DNA from: Prorocentrum cordatum
Lineage: Eukaryota > Sar > Dinophyceae > Prorocentrales > Prorocentraceae
Direction: 5' to 3'
DNA: 64,000 nt
Assembly (NCBI GenBank): GCA_963575745.1
Contig: CAUYUJ010016066.1
Span: 97,501 to 161,500, forward strand
Positions 1 to 11,156 of this stretch are shown here, in pieces. Below the pieces are notes generated by a model. That model had not been told where the DNA came from. It saw nothing but the letters and a program-made list of their open reading frames with translations, and did no database searches. The translations under genes and the position numbers were made by a program. Within the stretch, counting starts at the first letter, position 1, and each line of letters opens with the position of its first letter.

Positions 1-1110
1 GAGGGAACAGGAGCCATCTTTCGAGCCGCATGGGTCGAAGATGCCTCACGCACCAGCGAACCAGTTTGCTCCGACACTGGGCCATTGTGGCACTCCTCAT
101 CCTTCTGCTCCTGTTTCTTCTGCCTCCTTGCCCCCACTCTCCCGATCCCACATTCCTCCTCCAATTCCTTGCCAGGCTTCTGCTACCACTCTCCTCTTCC
201 TCGTTTTTTCCGTCTCTTTCCCAGGCTCCCAGTCCTCCCAGCCCTCCTTCTCATCCTCACGATGCTCCCGGTCTTCCGCCTCCCCCTCTATCATCCTGGT
301 CTTCCTGCTCCGGCTCATCCACTTCCTCCGTCTGTTCCTACTCCCAGTCTCCTCCCCCATCCCTACATCTCCCTCTCCCCTCGCTACCAATTTCCTTTTG
401 ATCCTCAGTGCACTTCCCCAATGCCCGTGCTCAGACCTGTACTGGTCGCGTCCAGGCCTACGTCGGAAGGAGCTTCTTGCCCACCGCGGAGCCCATTGAA
501 ATCATCCAGAGAACCCACTCGGTCAAGGTCCAGGACATGTGTTTCCTCCATTCTAGCAAGATGTGCGATCACTAGAGCGGCAAAAGAACACTCGATGAGC
601 GACAGAACGCAGCAGGTGCGAGCATCGCCGCAGTCCGCTTTCCCTCCGAGCCTCCCTCGCTCCCCCACGATCGCTTCGGCGCGAGCGCGGCAGCGACTCC
701 GCCGCGGACGCTCCAGGTTGAACGCCGCCAAGCGGCCCAGATTCGGCCAATGTCGACATGGCACCAATCTGGCGTTCTGTGCTCGCCGCCCTTCATGCAT
801 CGATGTGTGTGTGTGTCTCCACGTCGTCCACTCACGACCTCACGTGGACCTGTGGAAACTTGTTCCAGACCCTCTCTCCAGCACCGCACACAGCGCCACT
901 CTGCCGAAGTCGATGCCCCGCCTGGCCCGTGCGCACATCGATCCCCTGGGGATGCACACCAACATGAGGCCGCCCCTCGCTCCAGGTCGAAGCGCTCTGC
1001 GCCGCGCCAGGAGCCACCGCGCAAGTCGCCACGACGCGAGGCCGCCGCGGGGCGCCCCACGAGGACCGCAGGTCGCCCGCGGGGGCGCGAAGCCGCTCTT
1101 AGGTCGGGCC
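1..1110. other. No gene recognised; pyrimidine-rich sequence
   Basis: The first 400 bases are C/T-rich with CTCC runs. All six frames that stay open here give Pro/Ser/Leu-rich or Arg/Glu-rich low-complexity protein, as expected from base composition. From 405 to 1110 the sequence is ordinary GC-rich DNA with no codon bias or domain that I can recognise. Confidence 0.5.
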
Positions 1111-1115
1111 CGTCC

Positions 1116-1242
1116 CCCTCCTCCTCGTCCTCCTCCTCCTTTTTCTCCTCCTCCTTTGTCTCCTCCTCCTCCTCCCCCTCCTCCTCCTCCCTCTCCTCCT
1201 CCGCCTCCCCCTCCTCCTCCACCTCCACCTCCGCCTCCTGCC
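1116..1242. repeat. (TCC)n microsatellite
   Basis: Imperfect TCC trinucleotide tract with CCT/CCG interruptions. It explains the long Pro-, Ser- and Glu/Gly-rich reading frames on both strands at 0.75-1.4 kb. Confidence 0.95.
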
Positions 1243-1626
1243 CACGCCACCCCTCCCCTGCCCCGCCCGGGCCATGCTGCTGCCCTGGCGCTCCCCCTGC
1301 ACGCGGACTTTGAACGAAACATCAAATATACCAACAAAAATACCCCCTCGAATGCCCAAGCATATTCCAGAAGATCGTCCCCACCTTATTGTTTGATCAT
1401 TTGTTTCGATACCCTGTAGAGGGACAGGCCCGACTTACAGCTGAGCGCGCTCCGCGCGCCGCGGCCCGGGCGAGGCCCGCTGCTCTTCTCTCCAAGGAGG
1501 CGGCCTCGGGGGGAGGCGAGGGCGCGAGGAGCACCGCCCACCTCGCGCGGCGCGCTGCACGAAGTTCTCGGCGACCTCCCAGACCCCCGACGCCCTGATT
1601 TCATGTTCAGGACGTCGGCCCCCAGA

Positions 1627-1703
1627 GGTCTCCTCCTCCCCCTCCTATTCCTCCTCCTCCTCCTCCTCCGCCTCCTCCTCCTCCTCCTCCTCCCCCTCGA
1701 CCC
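1627..1703. repeat. (TCC)n microsatellite
   Basis: Second, shorter TCC tract, nearly pure over about 70 bp. Confidence 0.95.
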
Positions 1704-1867
1704 ATTCCCCATGTGCCGCTGTTTCCTCCCGAGCTGTTCTGTTCACGGCCCAGAGGCCCAGCAAGAGGGCCCCCGGAGGCCGAGCGTAGCGAAACACCGC
1801 CTGCCGCGATCATGGCAGGACTCGAAAGGGTCTGGGCACGAAGTCCGGCGACCCAGGGACCACGACG

Positions 1868-1959
1868 GCGTCATCGACGATGACGGCGACGACGACGACG
1901 ACTACGACGTCGACGGCGACGACGACGACAACGACGAGGCCGACGACGACGATGACGAC

Positions 1960-1994
<35 letters not shown>

Positions 1995-2012
1995 CCTGCG
2001 GCGACGCCGACG
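1868..2012. repeat. (GAC)n microsatellite
   Basis: GAC trinucleotide tract with GGC interruptions, the same motif as the much longer tract at 6.46-7.2 kb. Confidence 0.95.
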
Positions 2013-2122
2013 GCGGCGGCGGCCGCGGCCCGCCCGCCACGGGAGGCCGACAGCCGCGATTCACGCCCACTCCGGCCCCAGGACGCCCCCGCGCAGCGCC
2101 GCGCTTCTAGGCCTCCTAGATG

Positions 2123-2322
2123 GGGCCGGAGTAGATGGGGTCGGAGGACCGCGCCGCATCGCCGATGCATCGCCGATGCGGCTCGCTGTGAAGCCCGATG
2201 TGTTTCACGCAGACGTCGCTGATGAGTTGCCAGCGCATCCGATGCATCGCCGACGCAGCGCCGATCCAGCGGCAATGCATTGGCCACGCGGCGCGATCCT
2301 CCGACCCCATCTACTCCGACCC
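2123..2322. mobile_element. Fold-back (MITE-like) element, family F1
   Basis: Two arms of about 48 bp (2123-2170 and 2275-2322) are reverse complements with a few mismatches; both contain GGAGTAGATGGGGTCGGAGG in arm orientation. The 105-bp centre is rich in GATGCAT/GCGATGC short repeats. There is no coding potential. The shape fits a non-autonomous terminal-inverted-repeat element; no target-site duplication is clear. Confidence 0.7.
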
Positions 2323-2384
2323 TATCCGGGAGTCCTCTGGCCAACGCTCGACGAATCACGATCGGCGAGCGGCGGTCGTCAGAG

Positions 2385-2562
2385 GAGGAAGAGGGACCCA
2401 GACCTCGAGGAAGAAACATCGCCAGAACCTCGAGGGGGAAGAGGGACCCAGACCTCGAGGAAGAGGGACCCAGACCTCGAGGAATAGGGACCCAGACCTC
2501 GAGGAAAAAAAATCGCCAGAATCTCGAGGAGGAAGAGGGGCCCAGAACTCGAGGAAGAAAAC
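2385..2562. repeat. ~23-bp minisatellite
   Basis: Repeated core GACCCAGACCTCGAGGAA, spaced 23 or 46 bp apart, with diverged copies reading CGCCAGAACCTCGAGG. Reading frames across it on both strands are repeat artefacts. Confidence 0.9.
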
Positions 2563-2563
2563 A

Positions 2564-2711
2564 TTTGGCTCTCCGCGCGGATTTCTTGGATCCGCGCTGC
2601 CCCCCCCCCACCCACCCCGGCGGCGGCGCCTCCGGCACCGCCCCGGTCCCGCTCCGCGCGCCAGGGAGGGGGGCCCAGCCTGGATCCAAGAAGCCCGCGC
2701 GGAGCGCCAAA
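2564..2711. mobile_element. Fold-back (MITE-like) element, family F2
   Basis: Arms 2564-2593 and 2682-2711 are reverse complements (core TTTCTTGGATCC and CTCCGCGCGG, 2-3 mismatches in 30). The spacer holds a C-run and CGGCGGCGCC. It directly follows the 23-bp minisatellite and precedes another inverted-repeat element. Confidence 0.65.
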
Positions 2712-2890
2712 AGTTCAGGTGTATTGCGGTTACTCTTCTTCTTCCACTATTGCTACCCTCCGCCTGGTCTTCCCTTTTCTGGCTTCTGGCCTCCTGGGAG
2801 GCCCTCGTCGCCTCCGCCGGATTCGCTCCGACATTCCAGTCAGAACGCACCCCGAGGGAGGAGTAGCGGTATCGGTACCTTTTTTGGGGG

Positions 2891-3053
2891 TGTGGGATCG
2901 ACTACAGAATTGATTTACCCCAGAATTATTTCTCTCTCCGAACTTACGGGGAGTCTTTAGAACTCCCCATCGATTTGCGAACGTTCGACGCGTTCGTCAT
3001 AGATCCGAAACTGATTCTGGGGTAAACCGATTCTGTAGACGATCCCCTACTCG
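2891..3053. mobile_element. MITE-like element, family B, copy 1
   Basis: Inverted arms at 2894-2928 and 3012-3046 start GGGATCG and contain CTACAGAAT and TTTACCCCAGAAT. The right end extends to CGAGTAGGGGATCG in arm orientation. A second copy with the same arms lies at 59554-59724. The internal sequence does not code. Confidence 0.75.
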
Positions 3054-3191
3054 GTGTTTGTCTCCCCAGATCGACGGCGACGTCGGCGGCGGCCGACGAG
3101 CGGCTCCTGGCCATGGCGGCGACGGCGGCGACAGAGACGGGGGCGAGGACGGCGGTGGCGACGAGACCGCCAGAGAGGTCGGACGGAGCAG

Positions 3192-3285
3192 GAGGAGGAG
3201 GAGGAGGACGAAGAGGACGAAGAGGACGAAGAGGAGGACGAAGAGGAGGAGGAGGAGGAGGATGAGGAGGAGGAGGAGGAGTGAC
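3192..3285. repeat. (GGA/GAC)n microsatellite
   Basis: GGA tract with GAC interruptions, lying next to the 3' side of dispersed repeat C when that repeat is read on the minus strand. Confidence 0.9.
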
Positions 3286-3287
3286 AG

Positions 3288-3610
3288 TCGTTTTATTGAT
3301 TATTTCGTCGATCGGTGCGGGCCCTCGCCCCCCCCCCTCTCCCTCCCTCCCCCGTGGAGCAGATCTTGGGCTGTTCTGAGCGCCGGTTTCGAGCAGGCGG
3401 AGTCCCCCCCCCCACAGGACGCGCTGCTGCAAGCAATCGCACTTAGCAGAGGTCCCGAGCCAGACCCCAACTCCACTCTCTCCCTCTCCCCCTCTCCCCC
3501 TCTCCCCCTCCCCCTCTCCCCTCTCCCCCTCTCCCCCTCTCCCCCTCTCCCCCTCTCCCTCTCCCGGCCTTTTCCGCCCAATGCCGAAAGGCCGAATAAG
3601 AACGCTCCAC
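3288..3610 (-). repeat. Dispersed repeat C, copy 1
   Basis: Read on the minus strand this matches 60036-60263: TCTTATTCGGC near the start, then GGGTCTGGCTC, TGCAGCAG, GCGTCCT and GGGGG, then GACTCC and CAAGATCT, then CGATCG. Between the two conserved blocks this copy carries an expanded (GGGGAGA)n tract (3475-3565) that is short in the other copy. No protein domain was recognised. Confidence 0.75.
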
Positions 3611-3875
3611 GATGGCGGCAGCGGCGGCGGCGACGGCGGCGCTGACACCGACGACCGACGGTCGATGGCGACGACGACGAGAGTGTCTGCGGATTGGTTC
3701 GGTCGGGTGTTTCGCAGTCGGTTGCATGTGGTCGGTTCTGTTTGATTGGTCACTGCGCCGCTGCGCAGCTGCGTTCGGTCCGTGCGTTCCGGTCGGTCTC
3801 GGTTTCGCTTCGGTCGGTTTTCGGTGGTATTTTTAAATCGGGCGCGTCTTTCTACGGGAAGAAGGTTCAATCATA

Positions 3876-4900
3876 GTAAAAGATAATAGTGGAACTTGTT
3901 TTTCTCTTATTTTTGATGTATGCTTGAATGTTGTAAGGCTGTTTTCATTTTGTCTTCCAAATCTGCCTGTAGGAGGACATGCCCGACCTCATGGCATTGT
4001 CGGCGCAGACGCTTACCCCGACGACCGCCACGACGTCGTCGCCGTTTTTTCGACGTTGCGGTTTGGAGGTGCTCCTGGCCTGCCATGGAGGCTCTCGCTT
4101 GGTCGAAGATGGGGCGCAGGTTCGGAGATTGGGCGCAGACGTTGGTCAGGACGACGATGGCTGGACCCGCTCCCCTTTCCTCCTCCTCCGCCTCCTCCTC
4201 CTCCTTCTCTTCATTCTCCTCCTACTCCTCCTCCTCCTCCTCCTCCTCCTTCTCTGCCCCTCGCCTTTGGTCCCTTCTCTGGTCATGCGTCTGCTTTCAG
4301 GCTGGGTGCTCGATGCTTCTCGACGCGTGTCCCCAGAGGTCTTGAGCACTTCCGTGTGGCCCGATTTTCGTCCTGAGTAGTGGAGGACGATGTTTCAACT
4401 ATTTCTGACCATTTCTGAATATGTTTGGTTCATTTGTTTCCGAAATCCGCCTGTAGGGGGACACGCCCGACCTGATGTTACGGTCCTGGTGTCCGTCGAG
4501 AAACCATGGAAGCCGAAAACGGCTAAAAACCGGGCGTTCAATTTTGTCGAAGCCTCGTGTTTCCGGGTGCCAGCTCATGCTGCTCCCCGTGGTCTCCGCG
4601 GCCGCGTGCCTCGCAGCCCCCCCGCCGACGAGCGGCAGCCGGGAGTCCCTCGTCGGCCACGCGCAGAGGGGGTCAGGGGGAGGGGGGAGGCTTCTTAGAA
4701 GCACCCCTGCTTCAGAAGCCGCGAGGCTTGTCTATAGTTAAGTCGAGTACGTCCCTCTCTACAGGAGGAATATAAAAATAGTTAAGAAATCGTATGGGGA
4801 CATTTGTTCTGCATTTTTGCATTATGTTTGAGTGTTGTTTGTTTTTTGTTGTTTTTCGTCCACCATGCGCCTGTAGGGGGACATGCCCGACCAGGCCTGC
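3876..4900 (+). repeat. Three T-rich units ending in a shared CTGTAGG motif
   Basis: At 3963-3990, 4449-4476 and 4868-4895 a T-rich stretch of 50-70 bases is followed by a near-identical block: GCCTGTAGG, then GGACA, then GCCCGACC. Sequence downstream of the block differs between units. T-rich tract plus CAG/TAG is the look of a 3' (trans-)splice acceptor, but no coding frame follows that I can support. Confidence 0.5.
4180..4260. repeat. (TCC)n microsatellite
   Basis: TCC tract of about 80 bp. Confidence 0.9.
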
Positions 4901-4970
4901 GCCCTCTAAGAAGCAGGGGTGCTTCTACGGAGCCTTCCACCCTCCCCCATACCCCCCGTCTGCGCGCCGC
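4657..4970. mobile_element. Fold-back element, ~65-bp arms
   Basis: The left arm (4657-4722) and right arm (4903-4970) are reverse complements. Both carry AGAAGCACCCCTGCTTC next to a GGGGGAGG-type purine block and CGCGCAGA. The spacer of about 180 bp includes one of the CTGTAGG blocks. No ORF of note. Confidence 0.6.
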
Positions 4971-5033
4971 CAACCTCTGCAGGGTCAGAAGGCAGCTCCC
5001 GGACCCCAGGGCAGGCACCGCGGAGCAGGAATG

Positions 5034-5051
5034 GGAGGAGGAGGAAGAGGA

Positions 5052-5082
<31 letters not shown>

Positions 5083-5090
5083 GAGTACGA
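5034..5090. repeat. (GGA)n microsatellite
   Basis: Short GGA tract, then GAC-rich sequence. Confidence 0.9.
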
Positions 5091-5384
5091 CGACAACGGT
5101 CGCTGACGACGACGCACCCATGATTGAGTTTGTTCAACGTGCTTGAATCGGCGACCAAAACAATTACGCAACCATGTCAACCAGCGTGGACCCCAAACAA
5201 TGCGCTTCTGGCAAAACATGGTGTGCAATATACGTGGTAGCGCATATGTGGTGCATTATTTGTAGGATCGATGTTGTGCAAGATATGTGTTGCAGTCTAC
5301 GCGGTGGAATCTATAAGGTGCAGGATATGTGGTGCACTATGCGTGGTGCACGTTAAATTGTGCAATATGCGTTGTCCCGTATAT

Positions 5385-8300
5385 GTGGTGCACTCTACGC
5401 AAATTAGGTGGTGCAACTTGCCGAACTTGAAGTTGCCGACTCCACTGCTCGCGAAATCATCCCCCCACCAGCAACTTGGTTTTCAAAGCCTCTGCGGCGG
5501 CGATTGCGATGACTGCTTTGCGGTGGCTGGCGCATCGCTGCGGCCGCGCAAGCGCGCAGGCTCGCGCGCAGAGCGGCCAGCCAGTCTGGTACGACCGGCG
5601 GGGCCGCGGTGGCGCTGACCTCTGGGCACTTCCCATCACATCTCGCAGGCCGCGCTGACGCGTGGGCGTTTCAGTTCGCGACATCGGCAACGGCAGTAAC
5701 GACGATGATAGTAGCGATGCAAGTGACGACGACGACGATGATGACCGCAAGGCCAATGACGGCGCCGATGTTGATGACGCCGATGACGATGATGGTGTCT
5801 ATGTGTTGGTATGTTTTTTTTTGCGACACGGATGTTCTCCCCCCAGCACGCGCGCAAGAGCGTTCTAATGATTCTGACATGCCGCGCGAGAGGGCTGTTG
5901 GTCGCATGTGATGAGCCCTTCGAAAATCCGGTTGCTTTGTCCATCAAGTGTTCCCAAGAGCGCGCGCGCAGCCTCTGCTTGAAAAACCACGTTGCCTACT
6001 TCCTCTTCTTCCGAATTATGGCAAAAATTGATCCAGCGCACTTGGTTTTGAAATATTTACGCAACCGCAGGTTCTTCAATGATTTTTGCATTCGCGCGCG
6101 AGGACTCGCGCGCGCGTGCTTCGACAGATTCGTGTTGCACGGAAACCGTCGATACCGGCGCCTGTTTGGGATGGTTTTAGTAGTTGGTCAGTACGAATGA
6201 TGTGGTCAGAATCGCGTGTACATTGCACATCCCCGGGTCGAGCGGGTAATCATGGGGGGGGGGAAGATCGCAATTCTCCTTTAAACAGATCTACGCGGCG
6301 CAACCTGTTGGTGCAATCTATTTTGTGCAGTTCGCTTTGACTGGCTTTGAGCTGTCCTCTCCACTGCTCGTGCAAGCATCCCACCCTCCCACCCGCAACT
6401 TGGTCGCAAGACATATTCAGACCGTGACGGTGGGTACCAAATGAGACTGGGCAACGAAGGCGACGCCGACGACGACAGCGACAACGACCACGACGACTAC
6501 GCCGACGACGACTACGACGACACCGACGACGTCTCCGACGATGTGGACGACGACGACAACATCGACGACGACGACGACGACGGCGACACCGACGACGACG
6601 ACGCCGACGCCGACGACGACGACGATGACGACGCCGACGACGACGACGCCGACGACGACGACGATGACGACGCCGACGACGACGACGGCGACGACGACGC
6701 CGACGACGACGACGTCGACGACGAGGACGCTGGCGCTGACGACGACGACGACGAGGCCGACGACGACGACGCAGAAGACGACGACTTCGCCGACGACGAC
6801 GACGACTACGACGAGGGAGGAGGGAGGACGACGACGGCGACAACGACGACAACGACAACGACGAGGGAGGAGGAGGAACGGCGACGACGACAACGACGAA
6901 GAAGGAGGGAGGACGGCGACGCCGACGACGACGACGACAACGAGGCAGGAGGGAAGACAACGACGACGACGACGGTGACGATATCGGAGGGACGACGACG
7001 AGACGCCGACGACGGACGACGACGGCGAAGGAGGAGGAAAGACGACTACGGCGACAACGACGACGGAAACGACGACGACGCCAAAGAGGACGACGACGAC
7101 GACAAGGAAAGACAGAAGACGACGACCGCGACGACGACGACGACGACGAGGGAGGAGGGAGGACGGCGACGACGACGACGACGACGATGCAATAGCGCGC
7201 GCACGATTTTGGTGAGAGTCCGTGTTGCGAAAGCCTGTGTTTTTGAATGTTTGTTGGGCACTCGATTTCGAAATCTTTCCGAAACCAGGAGGTTTTTGAA
7301 GGATTGGGGCATGCGCGCGCGACGACGCGCGCGTGCACTTGGCTTAATTTTGCAGAGGGTTCTCGCGACGGCACTCGCGCCAGGGCGATCGAACGATTTC
7401 AACATGCGCGCGCGAAGCCCGCTTGGTAGTACTTTGAGAAAATGTAAAAAAAAAAAACCAATGGTTTTCATAACGATTTCGCAAGTGCGCGCGTGTAAGC
7501 GTTTGTAGAAAATCAGTGTTGCGAAACCCGGTTTTTTTATGTATGTTGGTTGGGAACTCGATTTTGAAATCCTTCCGAAACCTGTTGTTTTTGAAGGATT
7601 TCGGCATGCGCGCGCGACGACGCGCGCGTGTGCACTTGGTCCCGTTCTTTGCAAGGGATTCTGGGAAACTTGTGACTTCTGGTGAGCGAGAGCGAACACA
7701 TAGTATTTGGTTGCATCGGATGGGGGGTCGATACCGGCCTGGTTGGGATATTATGAACTCGATGGGATGGACGATGGGGCAGAATCATATCCAAATTGCA
7801 ATACGAAAAGGGGATCGATGATTCCGGGGGGGGGTGAGTCTATTCTTGTTTCAGAAAAGAGAATCTATCTGGTGCTAACTACGTTGTGCAATTCAACGCG
7901 CTGGGCTTGAAGCTGTCAGTTCCAATGATCGCGTAATCGTCCCACCCACCCACCCGCAGATTTCTTTGCAACGCCCATGCGGCGACGATTGCGATGCCTG
8001 TTGGCGCTGTCTGGCGCATCGTCGCGGCCGCGCGAGCGCGCATAGGCTCGCGCGAAGAGCGGCCAACTGGTCTGGCGCGACCGACGCGGACGCGTTGGCC
8101 GTTGACAGCTAGGCAATTCAGTGTACATCAGTGGTTCGGGCTGGCGCGATATCGTGGCGACGTCGGCAATGGCACACACGGTGATGAGTGTAGCAAGTTT
8201 GGTGGCCACGATGAAGATGACGACGCCAAGGCCAATGGTGGCGCCAATGCCCATCACGCCGATGATTATGAACATGTCCACGCGTCGGTGATGAAGGTTT

Positions 8301-9590
8301 TGGAAGGATTTCGACATGCGCGCGCGGCCGACGTGCGCGAGTGACCGCGGACGCGCGCGCAAGGGCGTTCGAATGATGTTGACATGCGCGCAGGGGAGGC
8401 CTGCTTCGCCACGTTGCATCAAAGCGGTTGCAACACGCATGGCTGGCGCAAGAATTCTCCAAGGCGCTAGCGCATACCATTTTTCTTTATAAAACAAACA
8501 CGTTGCAAAACGATCCAAATGGTTTAAATGTTTTCGGGGCGGTTGGTTTTGAACTCTTACGGCGCCTGGCTGTGTTGAAGGGCTTCGGAATGCGAACGCG
8601 GCGACGCGCGCGTGTGGATTTTGGTTTGGTTCTGCTGCCAAGGGCCCATGGAAATTCATGTTTTGTGATGATCGAGTGCGCGCGCATGCCATTAGTTGTA
8701 CAGGGTGTAATGGGAGCGGTCGCCGTTTGGCTAGGGCTGTATGCTTTCAATATGTCGAATGAACGACAGGGCGCATTCATATGTACAACGTATTGTCTTG
8801 GAGGGCGCCGATACTTCTGGAGCGGTGGGGTAGAGCCCAATTCTTTTTCGGGAAGGACGTGTGTGTGCTGTGCAACCTACGTGGTGTAGTTCGCCCTTCC
8901 GAACATGAAATTGTCAATTCCACTGCTCGCGCAACCATCCCTCCCACCAGCGTCTTGGTTTGCAAAACCCATGCGGCGGCGATTGCAATGACTGTGTTGC
9001 GATGTCTGGCGCATCGCTGCGGCCGCGCACGCGCGCAGGCTCGCGCGCAGAGCGGCCAGCCAGTCTGGCGCGACAGACGCGCGTTCGGTGGCGCTGACTG
9101 CTGGGCAATCCCCAGCGCGCTCCGCAGGCCGAGGTGACGCGCGGGCACTTCAATGCGACTTGGTGGGTCAGGCGGGCGCCATGCCATGGCGACGTCGACA
9201 ATGACAGACACGTCGATGATAGAAACGTTGTTTGTGACGGCGATGATGGTGACGTCGGCAATGCCAGTAACGGCGCCGATGCTGATCACGCCGATGACGA
9301 TGGCGCCCACGCGTCGGTGATAAAGTTTTGGAAGGATATCGACATGCGCGCGCGGCCGATGGGCGCGGGTGGCCTGCATGGTATTATTGGACACGTGTCT
9401 CCCCCCCCCGAACTCGCGCAAGGGCGTACGACAGATTTTGAAATGCGCGCGCGAAGGGTGGTGTGGTCGCATGCGATGAACGTGTTGCAAAACCGATGCG
9501 TTTCCCGAGAGTTCGCCCGAGCGCGCAGACTTTCTGTTTTTGATTGAAAGCCCGTATTGCACAACAGTGTTTTAGTGTGTGCGGGTCATT
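5385..9590 (+). repeat. Complex satellite: four ~0.7-1.5 kb units
   Basis: Units begin near 5385, 6290, 7870 and 8870. Each opens with GGTGCAA-type words, then CCACTGCTCGCG (or a variant), a CCCACC-rich block, then GCGGCGATTGCGATGAC and GCGGCCGCGC...GAGCGGCCA. A GAC/GAT-rich middle and one or more copies of TTTGAAGGATTT...GCATGCGCGCGCGACG follow. Units 1, 3 and 4 are alike through the middle; in unit 2 the middle is replaced by the long GAC tract. A ~300-bp subunit occurs twice in unit 2 (about 7205-7430 and 7510-7680). No coding potential is seen; the open frames are Arg/Ala-rich artefacts. Confidence 0.75.
6458..7195. repeat. 735-bp (GAC)n tract inside satellite unit 2
   Basis: Imperfect GAC/GCC/GAT trinucleotide array with AGGGAGGAGG interruptions in its second half. 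Frames through it give poly-Asp, poly-Thr or poly-Arg/Val and should not be annotated as proteins. Confidence 0.95.
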
Positions 9591-10250
9591 GTAGACGATG
9601 GCAGCGACGTTGGACACAACAACGACGCGCGACGACGATTGCTACTACGACGCTGGCGGCCCGGAGGTCCCGCGGGACTGGGAGGTTGCCTTCGACAAGA
9701 AGTGGTTCACTTGGCGACCCGCGCCGTCGCCGATTCCGCATCGAGGTCCAAGGTTCGAGGATTTAGGTACTTCCCCACCGGACAGTTTGGGGTCGGTAGA
9801 TTTGGGGAAAAGACCCGCCCATCCTGAATAACGCGCCCGCCAGATGGTCAGGTCCACCCATGGTCCCGAGTGTCCTTCCATCCGCCTCGCCGTTCACATG
9901 TACCGCCCGCACTGCATACCGCGGCCGCCAGATCCCCAGAACCACCCAGTGTCCCGAGTGTCCCGCCTCCCGCTTCACCTTGCATCACCCTTGTTATCAC
10001 ACGCGCCCTTCCGAAGGAGTAGAGCTCAGAGGCGATGAGTTGAAGCCGCTCCGTCCGGTCCGCGATTTGTCTGGCCGTTTCGTTCAAGACATCCTCAACA
10101 GTCTGAAAACCGTTCGCACCCCATCACGACGCCACGGTCCAAAAAACACAACAAGAATTCCGACAGTTTAGCAGAACATGTTCAATGTTCTTGGCGATGG
10201 GTCCAAACATATGCATCTGCGAGCTCATGGGGACTCGAAGCGCTCGAGGG
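9591..10250. other. No gene recognised
   Basis: Moderately GC-rich sequence with two short similar words (CCGAGTGTCC at about 9868 and 9955; ATACCGCGGCCGCCA at about 9918, seen again at about 11018). No frame here shows domain content or the strong third-position GC bias of the real coding regions. Confidence 0.5.
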
Positions 10251-10254
10251 GTGC

Positions 10255-10675
10255 GCTGAAATGGGCGAAGCTCCCTATAGGGCCACGGAGCGTGTGGTGT
10301 GCGAGCATGTGCGCGGCAAAAACGTGGTGCCGCCATGCGGGCTGTGCCACAGAGGCCTTCGGCAGAGCTCCCCAAGGGGGCCACGGAGCGTGGGAAGGGC
10401 GTGCTGGCATCGATGCGGCGCCGCCGTGCGGGCGGTGCCGTCCGGGTCTTCGGTGGAGCTCCCACGGGGCCACGGAGCGCGTGAAGGGTGTGCCGGAGTG
10501 GATGCGGTGCCACCAGGCGGGCGCTGCCATGTGGGCGTTCGGTGGGGCCCCACACGGGGCTACGGAACGCGGGAAGGGTGTGCCGACAGGGGTGCGGTGC
10601 GGCCACGCGGGCGCTGCCATTTGGGCCTTCGCGAGGCCTCCCTATGGGGCGGCGAAGCATGTTGAGGGGTTGCAG
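10255..10675 (+). repeat. 87-bp minisatellite, about five units
   Basis: Each unit carries GGCCACGGAGCGTG (or a variant), a GGAAGGG(C/T)GTGC word, then GATGCGG and GGGC(G/C)(G/C)TGCC and a CTTCGG(T/C) word. The period is near 87 bp, a multiple of three, so frames stay open through all units and give 29-residue protein repeats on both strands. The frames have no start context or flanking domain, so I treat it as non-coding. Confidence 0.8.
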
Positions 10676-10847
10676 AATGCGCACTCCGAGGGCAGAGGCA
10701 TGGATAGGCGGAGGGAGGAGGGGAGGCTGGGAGGAGGGAGGGGGGAGGCCGGGAGGAGAGGACGCGGGGCGCTCCCGTTCCAAAGCTAGGGCGCAACACC
10801 ACAGGGCGGCTGGAAAGAGAACACAGCCAGACAGAACAGACCATTAC

Positions 10848-10910
10848 ATATATATATATATATATATGTGTATATATATATGTATGTACATATATACATA
10901 TATATATATG
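10848..10910. repeat. (TA)n microsatellite
   Basis: AT-rich TATATA/TGTATG tract, a sharp contrast to the GC-rich surroundings. Confidence 0.95.
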
Positions 10911-11156
10911 GCAGTATCACAGAACCGAACCACGCACTCCGAACCCCTGTAGCAAGCAGCAGCGACCGACTGCCAGGTTTTAGGAGCAGTGCTCCCGACA
11001 CGCCTCGCACGCGCTGTATACCGCGGCCGCCACGTGCCGGCGACCACCGGCGGTCCCCGATAGGGGCCCGCCTCGCGTCCTCGACGACGTGCACGGCGCC
11101 GCGCCGTCCAGGCGACCCCCGACGCATCGCCGTGAGCACTGGAGAGCAGGACTGCA

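Noticed and set aside
6441-7508. 355-codon Asp-rich frame and antisense Val/Arg-rich frames
   Set aside because: Direct translations of the (GAC)n tract.
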